Source of the DNA: an uncultured Lachnospiraceae bacterium
Lineage (GTDB): Bacteria > Bacillota > Clostridia > Lachnospirales > Lachnospiraceae
NCBI GenBank assembly: GCA_910583605.1
Contig: CAJTXN010000004.1
Coordinates: forward strand, 124,001 to 188,000
Reading direction: 5' to 3'
Length of the DNA stretch: 64,000 nt
Below are positions 15,827 through 24,536 of the stretch, one piece after another. The translations under genes and the position numbers were made by a program. The notes under the pieces are model-generated. The model was given only the letters and a program-made list of their open reading frames with translations. It did no database searches and was not told the origin of the DNA. Positions within the stretch are counted from its first letter, which is position 1, and every line of letters starts with the position of its first letter.

Positions 15827-16969
15827 CTATTTTAATTTAATCTGCATAATGGAATCTGCCGTTACGATCACATAAACAGATTCCGATATGGCAAACATTT
15901 CTTCTACTGCCACATCAAACTGTGTTTCAAATCTCGTTACACCGTCACCGGATACCAGTCTGCAGGAATTTTCATTATACATCATTACTTTATCATCTGC
16001 AAAAAGAATTCCTTTATACTGATAATCCGTTTCCATGCTTAAAATTTTTTCTCCGCCGGCACTATAAGTTTTTATAAGATACGGCTTATCCTGATTTTCA
16101 TTCCGAAAAACAATGCCGATATAACCTTTGTTATAAAATATGCTTTCAATCTTTCGCTCAAGTTCTTCTTCCCTGATGATGGATGGTTTTTGTTTAATGG
16201 AATAAATGGTAAACAAATCCGTTCCGAAAGCTGCTGCCACATTATTGCTGATAAATTCCACCTTAGGAACGATTGCCGTCTTATACTGATTAAAACCGCC
16301 CACAATTCTGTCAACCTCATTCTGCCCCACAGCGGAATAATTATAAAAAACCACATTGGACTGGGTTGTTCCATTGGTAATACCCAGATAAGAAGCTGCC
16401 AGTTTCGTTCCGTCATCGGAGATGGATATATCAATGGGATAACCGTCTCCCTGCACCACTGTACGCCCCAGGGCAATGGCGTCTCCGTTTTTATCTTTTA
16501 TTTCTATGTAGTTTGCCTCACCATCATCCAAAGCTGCGGCCACAATCCCCTTTCCGGATATCTCCACACTCATGACAGGATAAGACATTGTAATATCCCA
16601 CTGCTCTCCTGCTTTATTAAAAATCGATATGTTATTTGATTTTTGTTCCGCAATTACAATATAATCCCCGCAGATATCCAGCATCGGGTTCTGAATGGAA
16701 ACGGATTTATTCCAGATTTCTTTTCCTGATCTTATATAAGATATCCCATCTGTCGTATACCGGATTATGCCTGATGCAAATCCGGCATACTTAGCCGGAA
16801 CTCCGGTATCAATCTCCATGGTACTTGTCGTTTCATATGTCGAATAATCTTTATTCCGATGTGTATAAATATACCAGCCTGCGTATAAGATCACCGCTGC
16901 CAGAAGGATAAAACCCCCATATTTTATGATTTTATGTTTAATAAGGCCTATATCCCTTTCTTCCTCCAT
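15827..16969 (-). CDS. DUF5711 family membrane-anchored beta-propeller-like protein
   Basis: The protein has 380 residues from the ATG at 16969, preceded by GGAGG; the ATG at 16981 has only a weak site. One membrane helix (about 15-35) is followed by a long beta-rich outer domain with WD/propeller-like turns (GISYIRSGKEIWNKSV, then GDYIVIAEQKSNNISIFNKAG). This matches DUF5711, a family of unknown function found in Lachnospiraceae. It lies in front of cvpA with the stop and the following GTG overlapping, so the two are probably co-transcribed from the promoter at 17051-17079. Confidence 0.8.
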   Translation of the reverse strand: MEEERDIGLIKHKIIKYGGFILLAAVILYAGWYIYTHRNKDYSTYETTSTMEIDTGVPAKYAGFASGIIRYTTDGISYIRSGKEIWNKSVSIQNPMLDICGDYIVIAEQKSNNISIFNKAGEQWDITMSYPVMSVEISGKGIVAAALDDGEANYIEIKDKNGDAIALGRTVVQGDGYPIDISISDDGTKLAASYLGITNGTTQSNVVFYNYSAVGQNEVDRIVGGFNQYKTAIVPKVEFISNNVAAAFGTDLFTIYSIKQKPSIIREEELERKIESIFYNKGYIGIVFRNENQDKPYLIKTYSAGGEKILSMETDYQYKGILFADDKVMMYNENSCRLVSGDGVTRFETQFDVAVEEMFAISESVYVIVTADSIMQIKLK

Positions 16970-17050
16970 TGTTTCCTCCATTCCGCCAAACCGATTTCAG
17001 AATCAGACGATAAAACCGGAATAAATCCATTTCTATTTACCATCTATATG

Positions 17051-17079
17051 ATTATACAATAAAATGCCGGTTATGGCAA
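17051..17079 (-). promoter_or_regulatory. SigA promoter of the DUF5711-cvpA operon
   Basis: Minus strand TTGCCA (17074-17079), 17 bases, TATAAT (17051-17056). The -35 box lies over the last codons of the LysM gene, so that gene and this promoter overlap. Confidence 0.75.
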
Positions 17080-18495
17080 AATAATTGTTTCTCCTTCGCG
17101 TATAAAATTCTCATTTGTTATGCCATTTGCCTGCATAATGGACTGAATCATCGAATAATTCCCATAGTTCTTCATACTAATGCTGTATAAGGAATCACCT
17201 TTTTTTACCACGTAATAGACTTTATCCTGCTGCACACCGGAAACTGTTGCCGTCGGAGCTTCTGTCGGCGGTTCCGTTGCCGGTTCCGCCGGCGGCTCCG
17301 TCACCTGCTGGGACACCGTTCCAGCTTCTGAAGTATCCGGTTCCGTCTGTTGTTCCGGTTCCGTTGAAGAAGTCTCCTCTGATTTAGTAGTTTCAGACTC
17401 TTTTGTCTCAGTCCCTGGTTCCGTCTTCTGGGGTGATGTCTCCTGAGCAGAGGTTTCCCCATCCTTCCGGGATTCGCTTACATTTCCCACTACATCAACA
17501 ATATTGGCGCTCTGATTGTTATCATCGGAAATAATATCCTTTGGTTTTGAATCTTCTTTCCCCACTAATCCTACCACCGCACTTTTTAATTCCTTCAATT
17601 GTCCGGAGGCATTCATAATTGCTATGGTACCCACCAGAATGGCTATCAGCATAAGTGAAGAAGCCGAATAGGCAAATGTGGGCAGACGCCTGCCAAACCC
17701 AAATCCCTTTTTAGTTTCAGAATCCTCTGCAGAAATGTTTTCCAAACTGATATCATGATCTCTGGTTTCATTTTGAGGTCCAAACTGCACCAGCGGAATA
17801 TCCTTTTGTTCCTTTCCGGTATCTTTTTCCCCGGAATCATTTGAATTAAACAAAAGATCATGCACCCGGGCATTGATTCCCCGTTTTTTTATCTGTTCAT
17901 AATTATCCGGCACGATTCTGGTATCCACATGCATGGACATATAGGACTGCATGTCTGCATTTTTTTCATAATAAATATAGAAACCTTCACATTTCTTCAT
18001 ACCGCCTTCATCATACAGAAAAAAGTTTTCATCCCCCTCCTCCCGGTCCAGAAGAAAACATACTCTGTCATTGCCTGCAAAATTATCAATATGAAGCTTT
18101 TGTATATTCGGCATGTCATTTGGCAGCAGACTTGGCATGGAGGCAAACCACCCGACAATCTCTACTTCTTCAAAATACATTTTTATTTCTTCATAAATGC
18201 CTGTCCACACATCCTCATCAAACAAAATTTCATTATCCAGTATGGCATTTGCCGTAACCGCACCGGTTATAAAAATATATGTATTTCCGTTTCCCCGTTT
18301 GATATCTCCAAGTAAAACACCATATTTCAATTTCTGGCTGCTGAAATGTTTAACATATGTCATCACAAAATCTTCCACATAAATCTTATGGGAGTAATGT
18401 TCACATTCTCCGATTTGCCTGATGTTTTTAGGTAATCTGATATTTATCTCATCGTTTAATGCTTCTTCTTCACCTTTATAAATTATTTCAATCAA
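17071..18495 (-). CDS. Membrane LysM protein with inactive MPN/JAMM-like domain
   Basis: The 474-residue protein starts at TTG 18495, with GGGGGTG upstream fixing this rare start. Residues about 30-175 follow the MPN/JAMM plan: YGVLLGDI, IFITGAV, then VGWFASMPSLLPND where active enzymes have VGWxHSHPxxxxxxSxxD. Both metal-binding His are replaced (A and M), so it should not be a peptidase. A cytoplasmic linker, one membrane helix (about 275-297), a long Thr/Glu/Pro-rich spacer (about 340-425) and a C-terminal LysM domain (429-474, YYVVKKGDSLYSISMKNYG) follow. The LysM would sit outside on peptidoglycan. Function not known. Confidence 0.75.
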   Translation of the reverse strand: MIEIIYKGEEEALNDEINIRLPKNIRQIGECEHYSHKIYVEDFVMTYVKHFSSQKLKYGVLLGDIKRGNGNTYIFITGAVTANAILDNEILFDEDVWTGIYEEIKMYFEEVEIVGWFASMPSLLPNDMPNIQKLHIDNFAGNDRVCFLLDREEGDENFFLYDEGGMKKCEGFYIYYEKNADMQSYMSMHVDTRIVPDNYEQIKKRGINARVHDLLFNSNDSGEKDTGKEQKDIPLVQFGPQNETRDHDISLENISAEDSETKKGFGFGRRLPTFAYSASSLMLIAILVGTIAIMNASGQLKELKSAVVGLVGKEDSKPKDIISDDNNQSANIVDVVGNVSESRKDGETSAQETSPQKTEPGTETKESETTKSEETSSTEPEQQTEPDTSEAGTVSQQVTEPPAEPATEPPTEAPTATVSGVQQDKVYYVVKKGDSLYSISMKNYGNYSMIQSIMQANGITNENFIREGETIILP

Positions 18496-18635
18496 AGATA
18501 GGCACCCCCTCTAGCTTAGAATTATTCATCTAATAATAAGCATAGCATACGGTGCCTATGAAAAATGTCGATATACCACCTGATTTATAAAAAACTTTTT
18601 TACATTTTATTACAATTACAGACAAACATGCAAAA

Positions 18636-19910
18636 TTAACGATTTATAAGTTCCCTTGCCTGTCCGATATTGACTGCCTGACCGGTTTCAATCAGCTCTA
18701 TCATACGCTGGATTTTCTGTCTGTTTGAGAATTGTTTTGTCAGATACTTTTCATATTTATTCTCAATTGCCTGATTCATCTCCGTAAATTTCCGATTTAA
18801 CTGATTATAAACGTCCGTTTTCTCTTCCAGTATCTTCTGCTTTTCATTAATTTCCGGCATACGTTCCGAATTCAGTTTATCAATGATGGTCTGCTTTGTA
18901 AATTCTTCAAATTCTTTCAGCTTTCCGCTTTTCTTTAAAGATGCTTCCTCAATGGCAGCTTCAATATTTTTTATCTCGTCATCATATTCACCCAGATTAT
19001 ATGACGATTCGTCCGGATCCTTTTTAATATCGCTGCTAATCTTACGGATTTTTTTCTCATTCTCTGCAATCTTATCTCTGATTTCCCGGACTTCATCCAG
19101 AATTCCTGCATCCCTGTCCTTTGAAATCAGATAAATTGTCATATAAACTGCCAGCATGATAACATCAATGACTACCCACCAGATTAATTTCCATAACCAC
19201 CACGGGTCCGCGATCAGTAATACAACCGCAGGAAAGACAAAAAACGCCGCAAAAAATACTGCCAGACGGATAACCCACTCCACTGCGGTCTGGGAACAGT
19301 ACATAATAAAAAACGCATTTGAATCACAGAAAGCAGGAAGCCCGTTTTCTTTTAACCCTCTCTTAACAGACCTTCTGTATTCCCTGTTCTCTTCTGATAA
19401 ATCCCGTGTTTCATATTCAATCCTGTCACGGATTCCTTTATTTTTTGCTTTTTCTCTCTGCTGCCGCACCTCTTTTAATTTTACATTTTCTTCTGCCAGA
19501 ATTTTATCTTCCGGTGCAACCGCTTCAATCATACCGTTTTTTACGGCTGTGTTGATATCCGATTCCAGCGTTGATTTCAGCTGTCTAATCTCACCATCCA
19601 CTTTCTTCCCTTCCGCAACCAGAGAATTCATGTCCGCCTTGTACCGGTCTCTCTCATCCAGTGAACTAAGGATTTCACGCAGTTTATCCGCGCCTCCTGC
19701 CAGAAATGCCACCTCGTCCACCGGAAGCTCTGCCGTAACCCGGGATTGTTCCGTGGTTTTCTCCAACTGAACCGGATTGCTGTTTTGTTTCTCCAAAGAT
19801 ATTACATTTCCGGTCGGATATTCCGTCTGCGGTTCCAGCTCCGGCCGGTTTTCCATCAGATTTTCCGTTGTTGTATGATTCTCTGTATCATTCCGGTTTG
19901 AATTGTCCAT
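18636..19910 (-). CDS. Coiled-coil membrane protein of unknown function
   Basis: I do not recognise this 424-residue protein. An acidic, Asn/Thr/Glu-rich head (1-60) leads to a coiled coil (about 80-185). Two closely spaced membrane helices (about 205-265, rich in Trp: DPWWLWKLIWWVV) follow, then a second long coiled coil (about 270-400) and a C-terminal segment AVNIGQARELINR. The two coiled coils would both face the cytoplasm. GAGAGGATAAT precedes the ATG. It stands alone between the LysM gene and the PTS-like gene. Confidence 0.7.
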   Translation of the reverse strand: MDNSNRNDTENHTTTENLMENRPELEPQTEYPTGNVISLEKQNSNPVQLEKTTEQSRVTAELPVDEVAFLAGGADKLREILSSLDERDRYKADMNSLVAEGKKVDGEIRQLKSTLESDINTAVKNGMIEAVAPEDKILAEENVKLKEVRQQREKAKNKGIRDRIEYETRDLSEENREYRRSVKRGLKENGLPAFCDSNAFFIMYCSQTAVEWVIRLAVFFAAFFVFPAVVLLIADPWWLWKLIWWVVIDVIMLAVYMTIYLISKDRDAGILDEVREIRDKIAENEKKIRKISSDIKKDPDESSYNLGEYDDEIKNIEAAIEEASLKKSGKLKEFEEFTKQTIIDKLNSERMPEINEKQKILEEKTDVYNQLNRKFTEMNQAIENKYEKYLTKQFSNRQKIQRMIELIETGQAVNIGQARELINR

Positions 19911-19986
19911 ATTATCCTCTCTTCCTGAAGCTCCTCTGCTCCATTTATACTTATAAATAATCTATTCATCATCTGCTTTATTTATA

Positions 19987-21066
19987 TCAGTCTACTTTTA
20001 TTGCCATATCTCCGTTTTTTATCCAGCCTGCTTTTCGGAATCCCTGGGCAATAAGAAATGTCAGTAAGCCCGGTAACAAGAAATGCATTACTATTATTTC
20101 AATTATTGTTACCGGAACCGAAGTTCCTGCCGCTGTCATTGCATCATATGCCGAAAATTGTCCTACCAGACCGGAAGACCCCATTCCTGATCCGGCCGGA
20201 GTACTGACCATTTTCAACAATGCCGAAGATACCGGTCCCAAAACTGCGCTGGCAAGTATGGGCGGCAGCCATATCCAGGGTCTTCTCATAATATTGGGAA
20301 TCTGCAGCATGGAAGTGCCTAATCCCTGGGCAATAAATCCACCCGTGCGATTTTCCTTAAAACTGGCGGTTGCAAATCCTACCATCTGACAACAACAGCC
20401 AATAGTAGCCGCGCCGGCAGCCAGTCCCGTAATTTTCATGGATATACCTATAGCAGCCGAACTGATCGGCAGTGTCAGTATCATCCCCATCAGAACGGAT
20501 ACGACCATTCCCCCAATAACCGGATGTTTATCCACATTTACATTTACCAGATGTCCCAGCCATGATATAAACCGTGTTATGTACGGACCTGCAATGATTC
20601 CTGCCAGAGAACCCGATAATATGGAAGCAAACGGTGTCAGCAATATATCTATCTTTGTTCTTCCTGATACCAGATGTCCGATTTCAATTGCCACATATGC
20701 TGCCACAAATGCTCCCAGAGGCTCTCCCGGACTGCCGAGATTGATAACCGATGAACTAGCTCCGCTTTCACTGAGTTTTCCAAAACTGTCAATCAGTCCC
20801 GGAAATGCTCCCACCATACCTGCAACTGCAGCCGACACGGTAACCAGCGGGGACTCCTTGAATTTTGCCGCAACCCCTACACCGATACCTGCACCGGTTA
20901 TGGTTTTCGCTATGTTTGCAATCACATTCATATATAAAGCCGGTTTGCCGCTCATAAAGCCTGCAATCTGTGATAAGATGGTTCCAAATATCAAAGTTGA
21001 AAACAGACCTAACGCCATACCTCCTAAACCGTCAATAAATAATCTGTTAAAGTACTTTTTTATCAT
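19987..21066 (-). CDS. PTS system IIC-like membrane transporter
   Basis: The protein has 359 residues from the ATG at 21066, which has GAGGAAAC upstream; the longer in-frame ATG at 21144 lacks a site and runs into the sirtuin gene. It has eight to ten hydrophobic segments and many Gly-rich loops (LGGMALGLFSTLIFGTIL, GAFPGLIDSFG, GLAAGAATIGCCCQMVGFATASFKENRTGGF). This matches the PTS_EIIC_2 family, IIC-like proteins often found without their IIA/IIB partners, as here. No EI, HPr or kinase partner is in the window, so transport substrate and mode are open. Confidence 0.8.
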   Translation of the reverse strand: MIKKYFNRLFIDGLGGMALGLFSTLIFGTILSQIAGFMSGKPALYMNVIANIAKTITGAGIGVGVAAKFKESPLVTVSAAVAGMVGAFPGLIDSFGKLSESGASSSVINLGSPGEPLGAFVAAYVAIEIGHLVSGRTKIDILLTPFASILSGSLAGIIAGPYITRFISWLGHLVNVNVDKHPVIGGMVVSVLMGMILTLPISSAAIGISMKITGLAAGAATIGCCCQMVGFATASFKENRTGGFIAQGLGTSMLQIPNIMRRPWIWLPPILASAVLGPVSSALLKMVSTPAGSGMGSSGLVGQFSAYDAMTAAGTSVPVTIIEIIVMHFLLPGLLTFLIAQGFRKAGWIKNGDMAIKVD

Positions 21067-21125
21067 AGTTTCCTCATTTCTAACGTATATCAGCTGCTCT
21101 CGTGTTTTCGGATTTCCAAAATATG

Positions 21126-21878
21126 TTACACTAAATCTGTACAATATGCAAGTACTTTACCAATACTATCATTAATTACCAAATCGGCTTTATTATCAAT
21201 AGGCGTGGTGGACTTATTGATCAGAACCAGATTGCTGCCATGAAAATACCGCAGAAGTCCCGCTGCCGGATATACCGCCAGGGATGTTCCGCCGATTATA
21301 AGGGTGTCCGCCTTCATTATATGATTGACTGATTCATTTATAATATCCTCATTCAATCCTTCTTCATATAATACCACATCCGGCTTCACCACTCCGGTGC
21401 ACCCGCATAGCGGCACCAGATCACTGTGCAGTATATATTCCAAATCGTAGAATTTTCCGCACTTCATACAATAATTCCGCAGTATGCTTCCATGAAGTTC
21501 ATATACGGCTTTGCTGCCCGCCGCCTGATGCAGTCCGTCAATGTTCTGGGTCACTACTGCTTTCAGCTTTCCTTCCGCTTCCAGTTTCGCCAGTGATTTG
21601 TGGGCATTATTCGGTTCCACACCCTGTATTATAAGTTTATCCCGATAAAACCGGTAAAATTCTTCCCGGTTTTTCATAAAGAATGTATGGCTTAATATGG
21701 TTTCCGGCGGAAACTTATAGGACTGATGATACAATCCGTCCACACTTCGAAAATCAGGAACTCCGCTTTCCGTGGAAACTCCGGCTCCGCCGAAAAATAC
21801 AATGTATTTGCTGTCAGACAGTATTTGTTTCAGTTTCTTCCATGAATCCGGTATCCGGAGATTATCTTCTTCTGACAT
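21126..21878 (-). CDS. Sir2-family NAD-dependent protein deacylase
   Basis: The 250-residue protein has all sirtuin motifs: GAGVSTESGVPDFRS (NAD loop, near 32-46), QNIDGLHQAAG (near 113-123), the catalytic His in YELHGS, a zinc module that starts CMKCGKF and continues with a second Cys pair (LCGCTG), and GGTSLAVYPAAGLL (near 195). It removes acetyl or other acyl groups from lysine using NAD. The short spacing to the PTS-like gene (59 bases) suggests co-transcription. CobB/SrtN is the closest named relative in other bacteria. Confidence 0.95.
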   Translation of the reverse strand: MSEEDNLRIPDSWKKLKQILSDSKYIVFFGGAGVSTESGVPDFRSVDGLYHQSYKFPPETILSHTFFMKNREEFYRFYRDKLIIQGVEPNNAHKSLAKLEAEGKLKAVVTQNIDGLHQAAGSKAVYELHGSILRNYCMKCGKFYDLEYILHSDLVPLCGCTGVVKPDVVLYEEGLNEDIINESVNHIMKADTLIIGGTSLAVYPAAGLLRYFHGSNLVLINKSTTPIDNKADLVINDSIGKVLAYCTDLV

Positions 21879-22084
21879 ATAATCATCTTCTTTCTGTTAT
21901 TAATGAATACAGCCACAGTTGATGATGGGCCGGGGTGGTTGATTTAATCATTATAAACTATTTTAGAGGCTTTATCCATAAAAAAACATAAATTGTTATA
22001 GGTAAATTGTAGTTTTGGCGAACGGACGTAACCTCGCCCTTCTTGCCGAATCATAATAATATTTCAATCCTCATAAAGAAAAAT

Positions 22085-22114
22085 TTGACAAATATAGTAT
22101 ATTTATGTTACTAT
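22085..22114 (+). promoter_or_regulatory. Candidate promoter of the ABC export operon
   Basis: TTGACA (22085-22090), 18 bases, TACTAT (22109-22114) with TG just upstream (extended -10), 45 bases before the first ORF. The 200 bases before it (21890-22084) hold nothing I can identify. Confidence 0.5.
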
Positions 22115-22158
22115 CATCTTACTGTTGGGAAGAAGAATAAATAATAACGGGAGGATAT

Positions 22159-23091
22159 ATGAAAAAATTTATCAAAAAAACCATAGCTCTATATTTATGT
22201 GCAATTCTAATAATTTTTTCTTTTCAACCAACAAATGTATCTGCTGATACCTATATGGGTTATAAAGATTTTAAAAAAACTACAGGTGCATTATGGTGGA
22301 AGAAAACTACATACTATCGTCAAAAGATATTCTTCTTATTATTTATATGTCTTGCCATATTTGCAGGCTGCAGTAATACATCTGATACCAAATTGGAAAT
22401 ACTCAGCAAAAATCTATACAGCGCAAACGTATATAAATGGATTGATAAAGAAAATCAGACGTTTCAGATTCCACTAATCACAAATAAAAAATTTTCAGAA
22501 TTTTCAATTCAGTCTATAGAAGGCAGAAACTTTGATGAGAAATACCTTACATATGAAATTGAAGAACAGGAGAGATATAACGGTTATTATATCTATATGA
22601 TTCTATTTCAGATAGATACAGCAATGTTTCAGGCCGGCAAAGACGTATCCTTTCAATCCTTTAAAGTAACCCTGGATGATATCACCCTTGACTATGATTT
22701 CGGCGAAATACTGATACAGGACGAAATTGTAAATAACGAAAACGAATTGGTTTCATACATCGGACAGGGCGTCATGTATCCGGAGATTTCTGCACTGGAT
22801 ATGGATATTCATGCGGAAAAAGATGTGGTTTTAAAAGATGTAACTTTATCCAATCACTTATCGATTTTAAATAAAGAGCAGTTTTTAAAAAAATATAAAT
22901 CCGGTCAGGATATAAATCTGGGTTTTATCATAGATACAAAATCGGCAGCTGATACATATGAATTTTATTGTTATGATGTATGTCTTAATTTTTCTGACGG
23001 TGTGACAGATCATAAATATTATGGAATTTCGTCAATCAGTACCATTGTATTAGATAAATCCAAAGAATACATTGACAGTTTAGGAGAGTAA
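22159..23091 (+). CDS. Chimeric secreted protein: peptide leader fused in frame to a lipoprotein
   Basis: The 310-residue protein has a strong GGGAGG site before the ATG. Residues 1-30 are one signal peptide (ending VSADTYMGY) followed by about 24 residues that look like the start of a small secreted Trp-containing peptide. Residues 56-72 are a second signal with a lipobox (LFICLAIFAGC, Cys near 71) and a mature lipoprotein of about 240 residues. Two export signals in one protein suggest a deletion joined two genes. The lipoprotein is the first gene of an operon with an HlyD-like adaptor, an ATPase and a permease. Function is not known. Confidence 0.6.
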   Translation: MKKFIKKTIALYLCAILIIFSFQPTNVSADTYMGYKDFKKTTGALWWKKTTYYRQKIFFLLFICLAIFAGCSNTSDTKLEILSKNLYSANVYKWIDKENQTFQIPLITNKKFSEFSIQSIEGRNFDEKYLTYEIEEQERYNGYYIYMILFQIDTAMFQAGKDVSFQSFKVTLDDITLDYDFGEILIQDEIVNNENELVSYIGQGVMYPEISALDMDIHAEKDVVLKDVTLSNHLSILNKEQFLKKYKSGQDINLGFIIDTKSAADTYEFYCYDVCLNFSDGVTDHKYYGISSISTIVLDKSKEYIDSLGE

Positions 23092-23095
23092 ATAT

Positions 23096-23902
23096 TTGAA
23101 AAAAATAATATTGGGATTAATCTCTGTTATCATTGGACTTCTATTTGTAATCATGTATCTGCTGAACGAAAGTCTGGATACTGAGGAATATGATATTGTC
23201 AACACAATTGAAAAAGAAATTCATTATACAGAGTGTACATTGGCAGTCAGAGATGTTGAAGACATTTATACAGTCGATGCAACTGTATACGGAGAAGAAG
23301 AGAATTATATACGAACCATCGAGTATGAATTCTGGCGAAATTATGAAATATGCGTATCAAAAGGCAGCGAAGTCAAAACCGAAGATATCCTTGTAAAAAT
23401 TGACGGAACAGAGAAAAAATCAGATACGGATGCCAGAATTATTGATATTGCAGTAAGCAAAGAAGATATTATCACTATTAAATATCTGGATTATAAAGCA
23501 TTGTGTATTCAGGGCAGGTACAGCAGTGAACTGGCAGATGATATATCCTATGATACCCCTGTTAAGATTCTATATAAGGGCGAATCATTTGATTCCCGAA
23601 TTATTGATCTGGGATATGAAGTTACAGATGGTTATATTAAAATCTGTCTGGATTTACCAAAGAATTTATTGCCCGGAACCGCCGTAAAAGCAATGCTCAT
23701 CAAGAATGTATATCCAAATCAGTATACCATCGATAATGCCTTTGTTCTGGAAGATAATCTGGGAACCTACATTAACCGTATCACTGATGAAAATGAATTG
23801 GAAAAGGTATATATAGATATTCTGTGCAAAACGGAAGAATATACGGCAATTACTATTGATGAATCTTTTGCAAAGGATAGATTTGGTATTAAATATGATT
23901 GA
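23096..23902 (+). CDS. HlyD-like membrane-anchored adaptor of an ABC exporter
   Basis: The protein has 268 residues and begins at TTG 23096; GGAGAG seven bases upstream, inside the last codons of the previous gene, decides this rare start. One N-terminal membrane helix (5-22) is followed by a beta-rich domain with SKGSEVKTEDILVKIDG and LLPGTAVKAMLI, the barrel-sandwich and beta-barrel marks of periplasmic-adaptor (MacA/HlyD-like) proteins. The helical hairpin is short or absent. It probably links the ATPase-permease pair to the lipoprotein. Four bases separate it from the upstream gene. Confidence 0.65.
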   Translation: MKKIILGLISVIIGLLFVIMYLLNESLDTEEYDIVNTIEKEIHYTECTLAVRDVEDIYTVDATVYGEEENYIRTIEYEFWRNYEICVSKGSEVKTEDILVKIDGTEKKSDTDARIIDIAVSKEDIITIKYLDYKALCIQGRYSSELADDISYDTPVKILYKGESFDSRIIDLGYEVTDGYIKICLDLPKNLLPGTAVKAMLIKNVYPNQYTIDNAFVLEDNLGTYINRITDENELEKVYIDILCKTEEYTAITIDESFAKDRFGIKYD

Positions 23903-24536
23903 GATGAAAAATATTTGTAAATCGTTTGGTGACAGAATAATCCTGGATAACATATCACTCACTATCAGCCACGGAGATTTTTTTGCCATTACCGGAAAAT
24001 CCGGCTCCGGCAAAAGTACCTTCGCCAATATTCTCGGATTGTTAGACCATAACTTTTCCGGAGAGTATACTTTTAACGGAGACCGGATTTCTGATTTAAA
24101 CAAAAATAAACTGGCAGATTTCAGAAATAAAAATATAGGCTTTATCTTTCAGTTATATAATCTGATAAACGGTTACTCCGTGAAAGAAAATATTTTATTG
24201 CCCATAATGTATGGCAGAAAAAGAGTAAACCGGGAACATTACATTAATATAATTGAAAAGCTGGATATTGCACATTTAGAACCCGCAGATGTAATTAATC
24301 TCAGCGGCGGCGAAAAACAGAGAGTGGGTATCGGCAGGGCCTTGATCAATAATCCCGATATTCTGATTGCTGACGAGCCTACCGGTAATCTGGATGCAGA
24401 AAACAAACAAAAGGTTTTTCGGATATTAAAACAATTGAACTCGGAAGGAACTACCATTGTGATGGTAACCCATGATATTGAACTGGCAGAACAATGCGGA
24501 AAAATGATATATTTAGAAAATGGTGTATTTAAATGA
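23895..24536 (+). CDS. ABC exporter ATP-binding protein (MacB/LolD-like)
   Basis: The protein has 213 residues from the ATG at 23895, overlapping the previous stop by 8 bases; an in-frame ATG at 23856 lies deep in the adaptor gene and is unlikely. Walker A GKSGSGKST, the Q-loop IGFIFQLYNL, signature LSGGEKQRVGIGRAL and Walker B ILIADEPTGNLD are complete. These are typical of the MacB/LolD/SalX class, which drives outward or mechanical movement rather than import. Translation is coupled to the permease by an ATGA overlap. Confidence 0.92.
   Translation: MIEMKNICKSFGDRIILDNISLTISHGDFFAITGKSGSGKSTFANILGLLDHNFSGEYTFNGDRISDLNKNKLADFRNKNIGFIFQLYNLINGYSVKENILLPIMYGRKRVNREHYINIIEKLDIAHLEPADVINLSGGEKQRVGIGRALINNPDILIADEPTGNLDAENKQKVFRILKQLNSEGTTIVMVTHDIELAEQCGKMIYLENGVFK

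Noticed and set aside
22159..22330. Intact bacteriocin precursor at the start of the ABC operon
   Set aside because: The leader has no double-Gly cleavage motif or stop after a mature peptide; the frame runs on into a lipoprotein.
23666..24103. Minus-strand frame across the adaptor and ATPase genes
   Set aside because: It is the shadow of two well-supported plus-strand genes with clear ABC motifs.
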